DNA from: Streptomyces sp. A0958
GTDB taxonomy: Bacteria; Actinomycetota; Actinomycetes; Streptomycetales; Streptomycetaceae
Assembly: GCF_004795035.1 (NCBI RefSeq)
Contig: NZ_SSBK01000003.1
Location: 303,875 to 367,874 of the forward strand
Reading direction: 5' to 3'
Length of the DNA: 64,000 bases
Under the pieces are notes generated by a model, which had not been told where the DNA came from, made no database searches, and saw only the letters and a list, made by a program, of their open reading frames with translations. The position numbers were made by a program, and so were the translations under genes. How positions within the stretch are numbered: the stretch's first letter is position 1; each line of letters starts with the position of its first letter. Shown one piece after another: positions 49,571 through 57,983 of the stretch.

Positions 49571-50725
49571 GTGACCGTGGAGAGCACTGCTGCCGCGCGC
49601 AAACCGCGACGCAGCAGCAAGCGGACCAGCGCCGCGAAAACGCCCGCGAAGGGTTCCGCACCCGAACTCGTACAGCTGCTGACGCCCGAGGGCGAGCGCG
49701 TCGAGCACCCGGACTACTCGATCGACCTGACCGCGGAAGAGCTGCGCGGCCTGTACCGGGACATGGTCCTCACCCGCCGCTTCGACGCCGAGGCCACCGC
49801 GCTCCAGCGTCAGGGCGAGCTGGGCCTGTGGGCCTCCCTGCTGGGCCAGGAGGCCGCCCAGATCGGCTCCGGCCGCGCCCTGCGCGACGACGACTACGTC
49901 TTCCCGACCTACCGCGAGCACGGTGTGGCCTGGTGCCGGGGCGTCGACCCGACCAACCTGCTCGGGATGTTCCGCGGTGTGAACCACGGCGGCTGGGACC
50001 CGAACACCAACAACTTCCACCTGTACACCATCGTCATCGGCTCGCAGACCCTGCACGCCACCGGTTACGCCATGGGCGTGGCCAAGGACGGCGCGGACTC
50101 GGCCGTGATCGCGTACTTCGGTGACGGCGCCTCCAGCCAGGGCGACGTCGCGGAGGCGTTCACCTTCTCCGCGGTGTACAACGCCCCGGTCGTCTTCTTC
50201 TGCCAGAACAACCAGTGGGCGATCTCCGAGCCCACCGAGAAGCAGACCCGCGTCCCGCTCTACCAGCGCGCCCAGGGCTTCGGCTTCCCCGGCGTCCGGG
50301 TCGACGGCAACGACGTCCTGGCCTGCCTGGCCGTCACCCGTTCCGCCCTGGAGCGGGCCCGGCGCGGCGAGGGCCCGACCCTGGTCGAGGCGTTCACGTA
50401 CCGCATGGGCGCGCACACCACCTCCGACGACCCGACGAAGTACCGGGCCGACGAGGAGCGCGCGTCCTGGGAGGCGAAGGACCCGATCCTGCGCCTGCGC
50501 ACGTACCTGGAGAAGCAGGGCGCGGCCGACGAGGCGTTCTTCACCGCCCTCGAAGAGGAGAGCGAGACCCTGGGCAAGCGGGTCCGCGAGGCGGTACGGG
50601 CCATGCCCGACCCGGACCGGATGGCGCTGTTCGACCACGCCTATGCCGACGGCAGCCCCCTCGTGGACGAGGAGCGCGCCGAGTTCGCCGCCTACCAGGC
50701 ATCGTTCGCCGAGGAGGGCAAGTAG
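49571..50725 (+). CDS. bkdA: 2-oxoacid dehydrogenase E1 alpha (set 2)
   Basis: E1 alpha of 384 residues with a basic 25-residue N-terminus (RKPRRSSKRTSAAKTPAK). The ThDP motif GDGASSQGDVAEAFTFSAVYNAP...NN is intact, with FPTYREHGVAWCRG and TYRMGAHTTSDDPTKYR. GTG 49571 follows GGAGGAG by 7 bases. The E1alpha-E1beta-E2 order matches set 1, but without an adjacent Lrp gene. It could serve pyruvate or branched-chain oxoacids. Streptomyces carry two bkd clusters in this chromosomal region, which favours branched-chain substrates. It heads the operon. Confidence 0.92.
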   Translation: MTVESTAAARKPRRSSKRTSAAKTPAKGSAPELVQLLTPEGERVEHPDYSIDLTAEELRGLYRDMVLTRRFDAEATALQRQGELGLWASLLGQEAAQIGSGRALRDDDYVFPTYREHGVAWCRGVDPTNLLGMFRGVNHGGWDPNTNNFHLYTIVIGSQTLHATGYAMGVAKDGADSAVIAYFGDGASSQGDVAEAFTFSAVYNAPVVFFCQNNQWAISEPTEKQTRVPLYQRAQGFGFPGVRVDGNDVLACLAVTRSALERARRGEGPTLVEAFTYRMGAHTTSDDPTKYRADEERASWEAKDPILRLRTYLEKQGAADEAFFTALEEESETLGKRVREAVRAMPDPDRMALFDHAYADGSPLVDEERAEFAAYQASFAEEGK

Positions 50726-50727
50726 CC

Positions 50728-51708
50728 ATGGCCGTGGAAAAGATGTCCATCGCGAAGGCGCTCAACGAGTCGCTGCGCAAGGCCCTCGACACCGACCCCA
50801 AGGTCCTCATCATGGGCGAGGACGTCGGCAAGCTGGGCGGGGTCTTCCGGATCACCGACGGCCTCCAGAAGGACTTCGGCGAGGACCGGGTCATCGACAC
50901 CCCGCTCGCCGAGTCCGGCATCGTCGGTACGGCGATCGGCCTGGCCCTGCGCGGCTACCGGCCCGTCGTGGAGATCCAGTTCGACGGCTTCGTCTTCCCC
51001 GCGTACGACCAGATCGTCACCCAGCTCGCGAAGATGCACGCCCGCGCGCTCGGCAAGATCAAGCTCCCGGTCGTCGTGCGGATTCCCTACGGCGGCGGCA
51101 TCGGCGCCGTCGAGCACCACAGCGAGTCGCCCGAGGCGCTGTTCGCGCACGTCGCGGGGCTGAAGGTGGTCTCCCCGTCCAACGCGTCGGACGCGTACTG
51201 GATGATGCAGCAGGCCGTCCAGAGCGACGACCCGGTCATCTTCTTCGAGCCGAAGCGCCGCTACTGGGACAAGGGCGAGGTCGACACCGATTCCATCCCC
51301 GGCGCGCTGCACGCCGCGTCCGTCGCCCGCACCGGCACGGACCTGACGCTCGCCGCGTACGGCCCGATGGTGAAGGTCTGCCTGGAGGCCGCCGCGGCTG
51401 CCCAGGAGGAGGGCAAGTCGATCGAGGTCGTGGACCTGCGCTCGATGTCCCCGATCGACTTCGACACCATCCAGGCATCCGTCGAGAAGACCCGCCGGCT
51501 GGTCGTGGTCCACGAGGCGCCGGTGTTCTACGGCTCCGGTGCCGAGATCGCCGCCCGCATCACGGAGCGGTGCTTCTACCACCTGGAGGCGCCCGTGCTG
51601 AGGGTCGGCGGCTACCACGTCCCGTACCCGCCGGCGCGGCTGGAGGACGAGTACCTGCCGGGCCTCGACCGCGTGCTCGACGCCGTCGACCGCTCGCTGG
51701 CGTACTGA
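50728..51708 (+). CDS. bkdB: 2-oxoacid dehydrogenase E1 beta (set 2)
   Basis: E1 beta of 326 residues: IMGEDVGKLGGVFRITDGLQ, DTPLAESGIVGTAIGLALRGYRPVVEIQF, VRIPYGGGIGAVEHHSES and C-terminal VVVHEAPVFYGSGAEIAARI. ATG 50728 begins 2 bases after the E1alpha stop and has GGAGG upstream inside E1alpha. It is closely related to the set-1 E1beta, consistent with old duplication. Confidence 0.94.
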   Translation: MAVEKMSIAKALNESLRKALDTDPKVLIMGEDVGKLGGVFRITDGLQKDFGEDRVIDTPLAESGIVGTAIGLALRGYRPVVEIQFDGFVFPAYDQIVTQLAKMHARALGKIKLPVVVRIPYGGGIGAVEHHSESPEALFAHVAGLKVVSPSNASDAYWMMQQAVQSDDPVIFFEPKRRYWDKGEVDTDSIPGALHAASVARTGTDLTLAAYGPMVKVCLEAAAAAQEEGKSIEVVDLRSMSPIDFDTIQASVEKTRRLVVVHEAPVFYGSGAEIAARITERCFYHLEAPVLRVGGYHVPYPPARLEDEYLPGLDRVLDAVDRSLAY

Positions 51709-51718
51709 GGACAGGGGC

Positions 51719-53134
51719 GTGACTACGATGACCGACACTTCCAACGCCGCACGCTTCCGTGAGTTCAAGATGCCCGACGTGGGCGAGGGACTGACCGAGG
51801 CCGAGATCCTCAAGTGGTTCGTCCAGCCCGGCGACACCGTCACCGACGGCCAGGTCGTCTGCGAGGTCGAGACGGCGAAGGCGGCCGTGGAGCTGCCGAT
51901 CCCGTTCGACGGGGTCGTCCACGAGCTGCGCTTCCCCGAGGGCACCACCGTCGACGTCGGCCAGGTGATCATCGCGGTGGACGTGGCGCCGGGTTCCGCG
52001 CCCGAGGCGCCCGCCGCGACGCCCGAGCCGGCTCCGGAACCCGAGGCCGAGGAGGCCCCGAAGGGCCGCCAGCCGGTTCTGGTGGGCTACGGCGTGGCCG
52101 AGTCCTCCACGAAGCGGCGGGCCCGCAAGGGCGCCGAGACCGCACCCCCGGCCGCCGTGCCCGCCGCGGTCCAGGGCGAGCTGAACGGCCAGGGCACCGC
52201 CGCCCCGGTCCCGGAGGCCCGCCCGCTGGCCAAGCCGCCGGTGCGCAAGCTCGCGAAGGACCTGGGCATCGACCTGGCGACGGTGACCCCGACCGGCGCC
52301 GGCGGTGTCATCACCCGCGAGGACGTGCACGCGGCGGCGACGCCGGCCCCGGTGGTGGAGCCGGAGCCTTCCGTCGCACCTCCGGCACCTCAGGAGGCCG
52401 CGGTGCCTTCGGCCGCTCCCGTCGAGGTGGGCGCCCGGGAGACCCGTATCCCGGTCAAGGGCGTGCGCAAGGCCATCGCGCAGGCGATGGTCGGCAGCGC
52501 GTTCACGGCTCCGCACGTCACCGAGTTCGTGACCGTCGACGTGACGCGCACGATGAAGCTGGTGGCGGAGCTGAAGGAGGACAAGGACATGGCGGGGGTG
52601 AGGGTCAACCCGCTCCTCATCATCGCCAAGGCCCTCCTGGTCGCGATCAAGCGGAACCCCGGGGTCAACGCGGTCTGGGACGAGGCGAACCAGGAGATCG
52701 TCCAGAAGCACTACGTGAACCTGGGCATCGCCGCCGCCACTCCGCGCGGCCTGATCGTCCCGAACATCAAGGACGCGCACGACCGGACGCTCCCGCAGCT
52801 GGCGGCGTCCCTGGGCGAGCTGGTCGCCACGGCCCGCGACGGTAAGACGTCTCCGGCCGCGATGGCGGGCGGCACGGTGACCATCACCAACGTGGGCGTC
52901 TTCGGCGTCGACACCGGTACGCCGATCCTCAACCCGGGCGAGTCCGCGATCCTCGCGGTCGGCGCGATCAAGCTCCAGCCCTGGGTCCACAAGGGCAAGG
53001 TGAAGCCGCGTCAGGTGACGACGCTGGCCCTGTCGTTCGACCACCGTCTGATCGACGGCGAGCTGGGCTCCAGGTTCCTGGCGGACATCGCCGCGATCCT
53101 GGAGCAGCCGAAGCGGCTGATCACCTGGGCGTAG
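51719..53134 (+). CDS. bkdC: 2-oxoacid dehydrogenase E2 dihydrolipoyl acyltransferase (set 2)
   Basis: E2 of 471 residues. The N-terminal lipoyl domain has Lys54 in EVETAKAAVELP, a Pro/Ala-rich linker follows, then the E1/E3-binding domain (PPVRKLAKDLGIDLATVTPTGAGGVITREDV) and a catalytic domain with active-site SFDHRLIDGELG (HxxxDG). The start may be GTG 51719 or ATG 51728 three codons later; GAGGACAGGGG supports either. It ends the set-2 operon, with a hairpin terminator from 53157. No E3 is encoded in the window. Confidence 0.94.
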   Translation: MTTMTDTSNAARFREFKMPDVGEGLTEAEILKWFVQPGDTVTDGQVVCEVETAKAAVELPIPFDGVVHELRFPEGTTVDVGQVIIAVDVAPGSAPEAPAATPEPAPEPEAEEAPKGRQPVLVGYGVAESSTKRRARKGAETAPPAAVPAAVQGELNGQGTAAPVPEARPLAKPPVRKLAKDLGIDLATVTPTGAGGVITREDVHAAATPAPVVEPEPSVAPPAPQEAAVPSAAPVEVGARETRIPVKGVRKAIAQAMVGSAFTAPHVTEFVTVDVTRTMKLVAELKEDKDMAGVRVNPLLIIAKALLVAIKRNPGVNAVWDEANQEIVQKHYVNLGIAAATPRGLIVPNIKDAHDRTLPQLAASLGELVATARDGKTSPAAMAGGTVTITNVGVFGVDTGTPILNPGESAILAVGAIKLQPWVHKGKVKPRQVTTLALSFDHRLIDGELGSRFLADIAAILEQPKRLITWA

Positions 53135-53156
53135 GCGCCTTGGTGGTACGTGTGTG

Positions 53157-53187
53157 AGGGGCCCGCGTGAAGTCTGCGCGGGCCCTT
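53157..53187 (+). terminator. Hairpin terminator after the second E2 gene
   Basis: Stem GGGCCCGCG (53159-53167) with CGCGGGCCC (53177-53185) plus two flanking weak pairs, a 9-base loop and TTT on the 3' side, 23 bases beyond the stop. Confidence 0.82.
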
Positions 53188-53313
53188 TGCCATGTCCGGG
53201 GCGTGTGAGGTGGCCCGGACGCAACTTTCGCGGACCCGCACCGCCGCCCCGTACGACGACTACTGTAAGGACGCGTGACACTACTGAACGCAGTCAACTG
53301 AGGGAGAAATGCC

Positions 53314-53862
53314 GTGACTTCGACCTGCGACCCCAAGCACGCTCCCGCCGGTGACGTGGACGCGGCGCTCCTGATGATCGACTCCCGGCTCAAGAGCGTC
53401 TACGAGGGCGGCGCCGGGACCGATCCCGAGCACAAGGTGCTGATCGAGCAGTTCACCGCTTCCCTGGGTCCCGGCGGAATCGATGACGTACTCGACGGCA
53501 CGTGCACGATCATCTACATGTTCATGACCTGGCTGCGGAAGGCTCACGAAGAGCACGACAAGGATGTCATCGAGTACGTGGTGCCCGGTTTCGTGACCTC
53601 GATGCGCAGGATGCCGAGGAGCGTTCCCCGGGAGGTCATTCCCACCATGACCGCCCTGGTCGTCGCCGCGGGCACCGGTCTGAGCCCCAACCTGTGGCGC
53701 AAGCAGTACGGAGACTGGACGATCGCGGAGATGACTCCTCTGGAGGCCACCGCGTTCCTGCTCGCGGAGCAGATCAACCGCATCGCCGACGACCGCGAGT
53801 TCGCCGTCCGGATGATCGCCGAAGCCCTGAATCGCGCGGACGCGGACGCGGACGAGGCCTGA
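53314..53862 (+). CDS. Hypothetical helical protein
   Basis: A 182-residue protein of no recognised family. GTG 53314 follows GAGGGAG at 7 bases, a good ribosome site. Predicted mostly alpha-helical and soluble, with a conserved-looking Trp/Tyr core (CTIIYMFMTWLRKAHEEHDKDVIEYVVPGFV) and an acidic C-terminal ADADADEA tail. No signal peptide, membrane segment or catalytic motif is evident. It lies between the bkd set-2 terminator and an anti-sigma-like ATPase gene, on its own strand. Confidence 0.65.
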   Translation: MTSTCDPKHAPAGDVDAALLMIDSRLKSVYEGGAGTDPEHKVLIEQFTASLGPGGIDDVLDGTCTIIYMFMTWLRKAHEEHDKDVIEYVVPGFVTSMRRMPRSVPREVIPTMTALVVAAGTGLSPNLWRKQYGDWTIAEMTPLEATAFLLAEQINRIADDREFAVRMIAEALNRADADADEA

Positions 53863-53931
53863 CGCCATCACGGGCGCATCCACCGCGCCCACTTGGCTTC
53901 CGGCTCCCCGCCGACGTTGCTCGGGCGGACT

Positions 53932-54393
53932 TCACCGCGCGGTTGCGGGGGTCATCGACATGCCCGATTGGCGGAGGGTGAGTTCCGCGAACACGGTCTT
54001 CCCGACGGTGCGCGGCTCGACGCCCCAGCGGTCGGCGACCGCGGCGACGATGAGGAGCCCGCGTCCGTAGCACTCGTTGCTGTCGGCTGAGCGGAGCCCG
54101 GGCAGCCGCTCGCCCCGGGGGTCGGTGACCTCGATGCGGAGCGCGCCGGCGGTGAGGGTGAGATGCACCCGGAAGAGCCGCCCGCGCAGGCTTCCGTGCA
54201 GCAGGGCGTTGGTGGCCAACTCGCTGACCAGGAGGGCTACCTCCCCGGCGCGCTGCGGGTGCCCCCAGGCGGTGACGAGTCGCGCGGCGCGCCTGCGGGC
54301 GAGGGTGACGCTGCGTGCGGTGGGCGTGTAGTCGAGGCGGTCCTCGTGGAGCGGGGGCTCGGGGACGGGCGTCTCTTCGGGGGCTGCGGTCAT
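53932..54393 (-). CDS. HATPase_c regulatory ATP-binding protein (RsbW/anti-sigma-like)
   Basis: A 153-residue GHKL-fold ATPase domain protein with N-box LVSELATNALLHGS and G1 box VTDPRGERLP followed by GRGLLIVAAVADRWGV. Streptomyces encode dozens of such RsbW-like proteins, which act as anti-sigma kinases or pair with XRE/DUF397 modules. ATG 54393 has GAAAGG 9 bases upstream; the longer frame to 54561 is shadow. It is divergent from the WhiJ-like regulator with 258 bases between. Its target is unknown. Confidence 0.85.
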   Translation of the reverse strand: MTAAPEETPVPEPPLHEDRLDYTPTARSVTLARRRAARLVTAWGHPQRAGEVALLVSELATNALLHGSLRGRLFRVHLTLTAGALRIEVTDPRGERLPGLRSADSNECYGRGLLIVAAVADRWGVEPRTVGKTVFAELTLRQSGMSMTPATAR

Positions 54394-54650
54394 GGTCGCG
54401 CGCCTTTCTGGGGTCGGGTGCGGTGGGTGGTGGGCGGCGGTGGCAGTGCCGGGCCTGCGCGCGGTTGCGGTTGCGGTTGGGCAGGGCGGTGCGCTTCCGC
54501 CGCGAGTCGCTGCGTAATCGATGTGCCACTGAAAGTAGTGGAACCTTCTCTGAGGCAGCAAGTGATTCGCGCAGAGAATTTTCTGCCCTAATTGGTGTTC
54601 GATGGTTCGGGGTCTCAGACTGGTGCGGACTGCGCGGGAGGGAGTTGGCT

Positions 54651-55532
54651 GTGGCGGGTAACAGTCCGGATCGGGGGCGTACGGTTTCGACCGTGCTCGG
54701 ACGCCGCCTGGGTGGCGAACTGCTGCGAATGCGGGAGGCGCGCTCGTTGCGCCAGTCGCACGCTGCGGAGGCGCTCACCGCGTCGGTTGCCAAGGTCGCG
54801 AAGATCGAGCGTGGGCTCGTTCCGATCCGGGACCCGGACGTCCGGGCCCTGTGCCACCTCTACGGCGAGGCGGACGAGGCCATGCTGGGCAGGCTGCTGG
54901 CGCTTGCCAAGGCAGATCGGGAGCGCCGCAAGGCGAGCGGCTGGTGGAACCAGTACCCGGGACTCCACGCGATGGTCGAGTACGTGGCGTTGGAGGACAT
55001 CGCCACGGGCCTCCGTACCTGGCAACTCGCCATCGTGCCGGGCCTATTGCAGACGCCGGACTACGCACGGGCGCTTGCGGTGGGGAATGGCTCCTGGGAG
55101 GACCCCGACGAGATCGAGCCTTTCGTCGAGGCGCGTATGGCCCGACAAGCCCGCCTGACCGGCGACCGCCCGTTGGAGCTGTGGGCGCTCGTGCAGGAGA
55201 GTGCCCTCCGCCAACTCGTCGGCGGCCGCCAAGTGATGAGGGAGCAGCTTGGTCACCTGCTGGACATGGCCCGGCGCCCAAACGTGAAGCTTCAGGTCAT
55301 GCCGTACCTCGCGGGCGCGCACCCCGGCATGACGAGTGCTTTCACCATCGTGTCCTTTGCCGAACCTGGGGCGCTCGACGTGGTCCACATGGATACCACC
55401 TCGACCACTCTTTGGCTGGAGAGCGATACTGATGCCGAGCGTCACGACAGGCTCTTCGATCGCATGACCCGAGTCGCGCTCGCGCAGCGCAACTCGTTGG
55501 CGCTCATCGACGGAATCTTCAAGGAGCTGTAG
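54651..55532 (+). CDS. XRE-family regulator with DUF5753 (WhiJ-like)
   Basis: A 293-residue regulator: N-terminal helix-turn-helix (LGGELLRMREARSLRQSHAAEALTASVAKVAKIERGLV) followed by the DUF5753 ligand or partner domain (WQLAIVPGLLQTPDYARAL; LWALVQESALRQLVGG). These WhiJ-type proteins work with DUF397 partners to control development and secondary metabolism. GTG 54651 has GGGAGGGAG 7 bases upstream. It is followed after 5 bases by a DUF397 gene, then another, so it belongs to a regulator-partner cassette. Confidence 0.9.
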   Translation: MAGNSPDRGRTVSTVLGRRLGGELLRMREARSLRQSHAAEALTASVAKVAKIERGLVPIRDPDVRALCHLYGEADEAMLGRLLALAKADRERRKASGWWNQYPGLHAMVEYVALEDIATGLRTWQLAIVPGLLQTPDYARALAVGNGSWEDPDEIEPFVEARMARQARLTGDRPLELWALVQESALRQLVGGRQVMREQLGHLLDMARRPNVKLQVMPYLAGAHPGMTSAFTIVSFAEPGALDVVHMDTTSTTLWLESDTDAERHDRLFDRMTRVALAQRNSLALIDGIFKEL

Positions 55533-55537
55533 ACCGC

Positions 55538-55744
55538 GTGCCCGCGTACGAGTTCGTCAAGTCCAGCTACAGCGGAGGCAACGCCGGGCAGGAGTGCGTC
55601 GAGGTGGCGCGCAACGTCCCCGGCGCGGTCGCCGTGCGGGACTCCAAGCGGACAGCCGGTGGCGTACTGGTGGTCGCCCCTGCCTCGTGGGACGCTTTTC
55701 AGCGTGAGCTGAGCAAGCCGTCCGGCGCGGGAGCCGACGGCTGA
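55538..55744 (+). CDS. DUF397 protein
   Basis: A 68-residue DUF397 protein (FVKSSYSGGNAGQECVEVARNVPGAVAVRDSK...WDAF). DUF397 proteins are small partners of WhiJ-like regulators, proposed to relieve their repression. The GTG start is 5 bases downstream of the XRE stop. Core residues SSYS, ECVEVA and VRDSK are intact. Confidence 0.9.
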   Translation: MPAYEFVKSSYSGGNAGQECVEVARNVPGAVAVRDSKRTAGGVLVVAPASWDAFQRELSKPSGAGADG

Positions 55745-55753
55745 GGGGGTTGT

Positions 55754-55933
55754 ATGTCTGAGTTCCAGTTCATCAAGTCCAGTTACAGCACCCTGGAGAA
55801 GGACTGCGTCGAGGTCGCCCGTAACGTCCCCGGCGCGGTCGCCGTACGCGATTCCAAGCAGACGGACGGTCCCGTCGTCGTCCTCGCCCCCACCGCGTGG
55901 GACGCCTTCCAGGTGATCCTGCTCCAGGCGTAG
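55754..55933 (+). CDS. Second DUF397 protein
   Basis: A 59-residue DUF397 protein (FIKSSYSTLEKDCVEVARNVPGAVAVRDSKQTDG...WDAFQ) that begins 10 bases after the first, with GAGGGGG upstream. It shares the EVARNVPGAVAVRDSK block with its neighbour and lacks the Gly/Ala tail, so the pair looks like a recent duplication. Confidence 0.88.
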   Translation: MSEFQFIKSSYSTLEKDCVEVARNVPGAVAVRDSKQTDGPVVVLAPTAWDAFQVILLQA

Positions 55934-55939
55934 GGGCGG

Positions 55940-56488
55940 TCACCGCGTAGAGGTCAGCGCACGCAGGTCCCTGTCCAGTGCGCGGATCAGCTCGCCGACC
56001 CGCCCGCCACCACCCGGCGCAGCCGGGAAGCGCTTGAGCACGTCGACGGCGGTCGGCGTCGCGCGTCGCACCACGTGCTCCAGGTGCCGGGAGCCCACGC
56101 TTCGATCGTCGTCGGCGACGAGTTCGGCCGCTCGGGCCGCATGCGCACCGGCTCCGAGGATGTGCTTGACCTGGGTGGCCTTGGCCAAGGGGTGCAGATA
56201 CGCGGCGGCTGCCGCCGACATCGCCGCCCAAGCCGCCTCACGGGCAGCCGTGGTGTCCGTACCCTTCGCCGCCTTGAGGGCCGCCGACGCCGTATCGCGC
56301 AGGGCCTTTCCTCGTTCGCCGCCCCGGGCGAACGCCCACGCGGCTTCGACGGCGTCGCGAGGCCGTGAATCGTCCGGCTGATCCGCCTCGAACGTCCCCA
56401 GCGCCGCTTCGGCGCACATCGCGGCGAACGCGGTGACCTCGCGTAGGTCCTGCTTGCTCAGAACGATCGCGCTCGCTTCACCCGTCAT
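55940..56488 (-). CDS. Putative immunity protein-family, Ala-rich helical
   Basis: A 182-residue Ala-rich helical protein (VEAAWAFARGGERGKALRDTASAALKAAKGTDTTAAREAAWAAMSAAAAAYLHPLAKATQVKHILGAGAHAARAAEL). It resembles proteins annotated in actinobacteria as putative immunity proteins, but no toxin gene is adjacent. ATG 56488 is chosen because GAAGGT is 6 bases upstream; the ATG at 56503 has none. It is convergent with the DUF397 genes by 6 bases. Confidence 0.7.
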   Translation of the reverse strand: MTGEASAIVLSKQDLREVTAFAAMCAEAALGTFEADQPDDSRPRDAVEAAWAFARGGERGKALRDTASAALKAAKGTDTTAAREAAWAAMSAAAAAYLHPLAKATQVKHILGAGAHAARAAELVADDDRSVGSRHLEHVVRRATPTAVDVLKRFPAAPGGGGRVGELIRALDRDLRALTSTR

Positions 56489-56538
56489 CGTTTTACCTTC
56501 CATGGCTGCGAGCGGCGGTTTGGGTGGCCCCCTCCCCC

Positions 56539-57429
56539 TCACGCCTCCCGCGCGATTCGCTTCTCGAACCAGTGGTGGGCGTACGGCTCGTCGTTGAAGG
56601 CCGGAATCTCGGTGTAGCCGCTGGTGCGGTAGAGGTGGAGGGCCGCTGTCAGGGCCTTGTTGGTGTCGAGCCGGACCAGGTCTCTGCCGTGGCCGGCGGC
56701 GTGCGCTTCGAGGGTGGTCAGGAGCCGCTTGGCCAGGCCGAGGCCCCGGGCGCGGGGGGAGACCCACAGGCGTTTGATCTCCGCCGGTGCGTCGGCCGGC
56801 AGCTTGAGGCCGGCGGCGCCCACCGGTTCGCCGTGCAGGCGGGCGACGAGGAAGAGGCCGCGAGGGCTGCGGAGTTCGCCCGGGTCGGGCAGGAGGCTGT
56901 TCGCCGGGTCGAAGCCGAAGAGGGCGCCCAGCTCGTCCGCGAAGCCGCGCAGGCAGTGGATGGCGTCCGGGTGGTCGGGGTCGAGGACGTCCAGGGAGAC
57001 CACGGAGGCGGTCAGCAGCCGCTCGACCTCTTCCATGGCGCCGAGCAGCCGGTCCCGCTGCCGGGCGTCGAGCGGGTCGAGCAGGGACGCGGCGAGCGCG
57101 TCGCTACGGGCGTCGAGCATGGCCCGCTCCTGCCACCCGGCGTCGGTCAGCCGCACGGTGCGTACCCGCCGGTCCTCGGGGTGGGTCTCGACGGCGACGA
57201 GGCCGTCACGCTCCAGGGCCCGCAGGAGCCGGCTCGCGTACCCGGAGTCGAGCCCGAGCCGGGCCCGTACGCTCCGCACGTCGTGCGTCTCCCCGTCCCC
57301 GATCTGCCAGAGCAGCCGCGCCTGCCCGTAGGGGCGCGTGCCGTCCAGGTAGTGGTCCTGCAGGACGCCCACGCGCTCGGCGACCGTCCGGTTGAAGCGT
57401 CGTACTTGCTCGATCTGGTCCGCTGCCAT
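56539..57429 (-). CDS. MarR-type winged helix fused to GNAT N-acetyltransferase
   Basis: A 296-residue fusion. The N-terminal 150 residues are a MarR-like winged helix (VRARLGLDSGYASRLLRALERDGLVAVETHPEDRRVRTVRLTDAG). The C-terminal 140 residues are a GNAT acetyltransferase with the acetyl-CoA loop RARGLGLAKRLL and helices (HAAGHGRDLVRLDTNKALTAALHLYRTSGYTEI). Such HTH-GNAT fusions are common in actinobacteria, and the acetyl acceptor is unknown. ATG 57429 begins the first recognised helix. There is a 50-base gap to the immunity-like gene downstream. Confidence 0.9.
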   Translation of the reverse strand: MAADQIEQVRRFNRTVAERVGVLQDHYLDGTRPYGQARLLWQIGDGETHDVRSVRARLGLDSGYASRLLRALERDGLVAVETHPEDRRVRTVRLTDAGWQERAMLDARSDALAASLLDPLDARQRDRLLGAMEEVERLLTASVVSLDVLDPDHPDAIHCLRGFADELGALFGFDPANSLLPDPGELRSPRGLFLVARLHGEPVGAAGLKLPADAPAEIKRLWVSPRARGLGLAKRLLTTLEAHAAGHGRDLVRLDTNKALTAALHLYRTSGYTEIPAFNDEPYAHHWFEKRIAREA

Positions 57430-57632
57430 TCTCTGACTTTAGTCAGGCAATTACGTCGCGGGCAACTGGTGCTGTCCCCGGCGACCCCTATCACAGTCGG
57501 GGGTGGGGGCCGGTCAAACCCTCTGCGGCGTAGGCCCGTTCGGCATCAGGCGGTAACGTTTCCCGGCGAGTTGCCGGTGTGCCCGGCTGCTCGGGTGAGG
57601 GGAAGCCGGAGCATGAGCGGAGGGGGCCAAGG

Positions 57633-57977
57633 GTGGGGAACCTAGGGAAATACCAGGACATCGTGGTGCTTGCCAGTCGAGTGGGCGGCGTCGATAACCT
57701 GGTCAAGAACATCGGAAAGGCTGCCGTCGCGAAGGCGGCGCCAGTCATCGGTAAGGCTGCCGTCGCGAAGGCGGCGCCGAAGATCTATTGCATGGGCGCC
57801 GGGGCCGGGGCGCTGGGCACGTTGGCGGCGGGCGGGGTCGCCGTTGCCGTGAGGAACGCGTGGCGCGAGAAGAGGGCCCGCGAGGCGTGCGCGAAAGAGG
57901 CGGGAGAGCAGACTGAGACTGCCGGCCAGGAGTCGGTGAACTCGGGTGGCGTCACTTCTGCGACCCCAGCCCCTTAG
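57633..57977 (+). CDS. Small hypothetical protein with repeated Lys/Ala helix
   Basis: A 114-residue protein of no recognised family. GTG 57633 follows GGAGGGGG at 6 bases. It contains a direct repeat of GKAAVAKAAP (two copies, spaced by VI) coded by a 26-bp near-identical DNA repeat, a hydrophobic Gly/Ala segment (CMGAGAGALGTLAAGGVAVAV) that could be a membrane helix, and a charged Arg/Glu/Lys tail. The plan could fit a small membrane-active or immunity-like protein, but this is speculation. Confidence 0.6.
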   Translation: MGNLGKYQDIVVLASRVGGVDNLVKNIGKAAVAKAAPVIGKAAVAKAAPKIYCMGAGAGALGTLAAGGVAVAVRNAWREKRAREACAKEAGEQTETAGQESVNSGGVTSATPAP

Positions 57978-57983
57978 CAGGAT

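Noticed and set aside
49571..53134. Pyruvate dehydrogenase complex as the firm call
   Set aside because: E1 alpha/beta sequences cannot separate pyruvate from branched-chain substrates by eye. Streptomyces typically use an AceE-type PDH, so the branched-chain name was kept with a hedge.
55940..56488. Toxin-antitoxin or polymorphic toxin system
   Set aside because: Only an immunity-like protein is seen; no toxin or secretion marker is adjacent.
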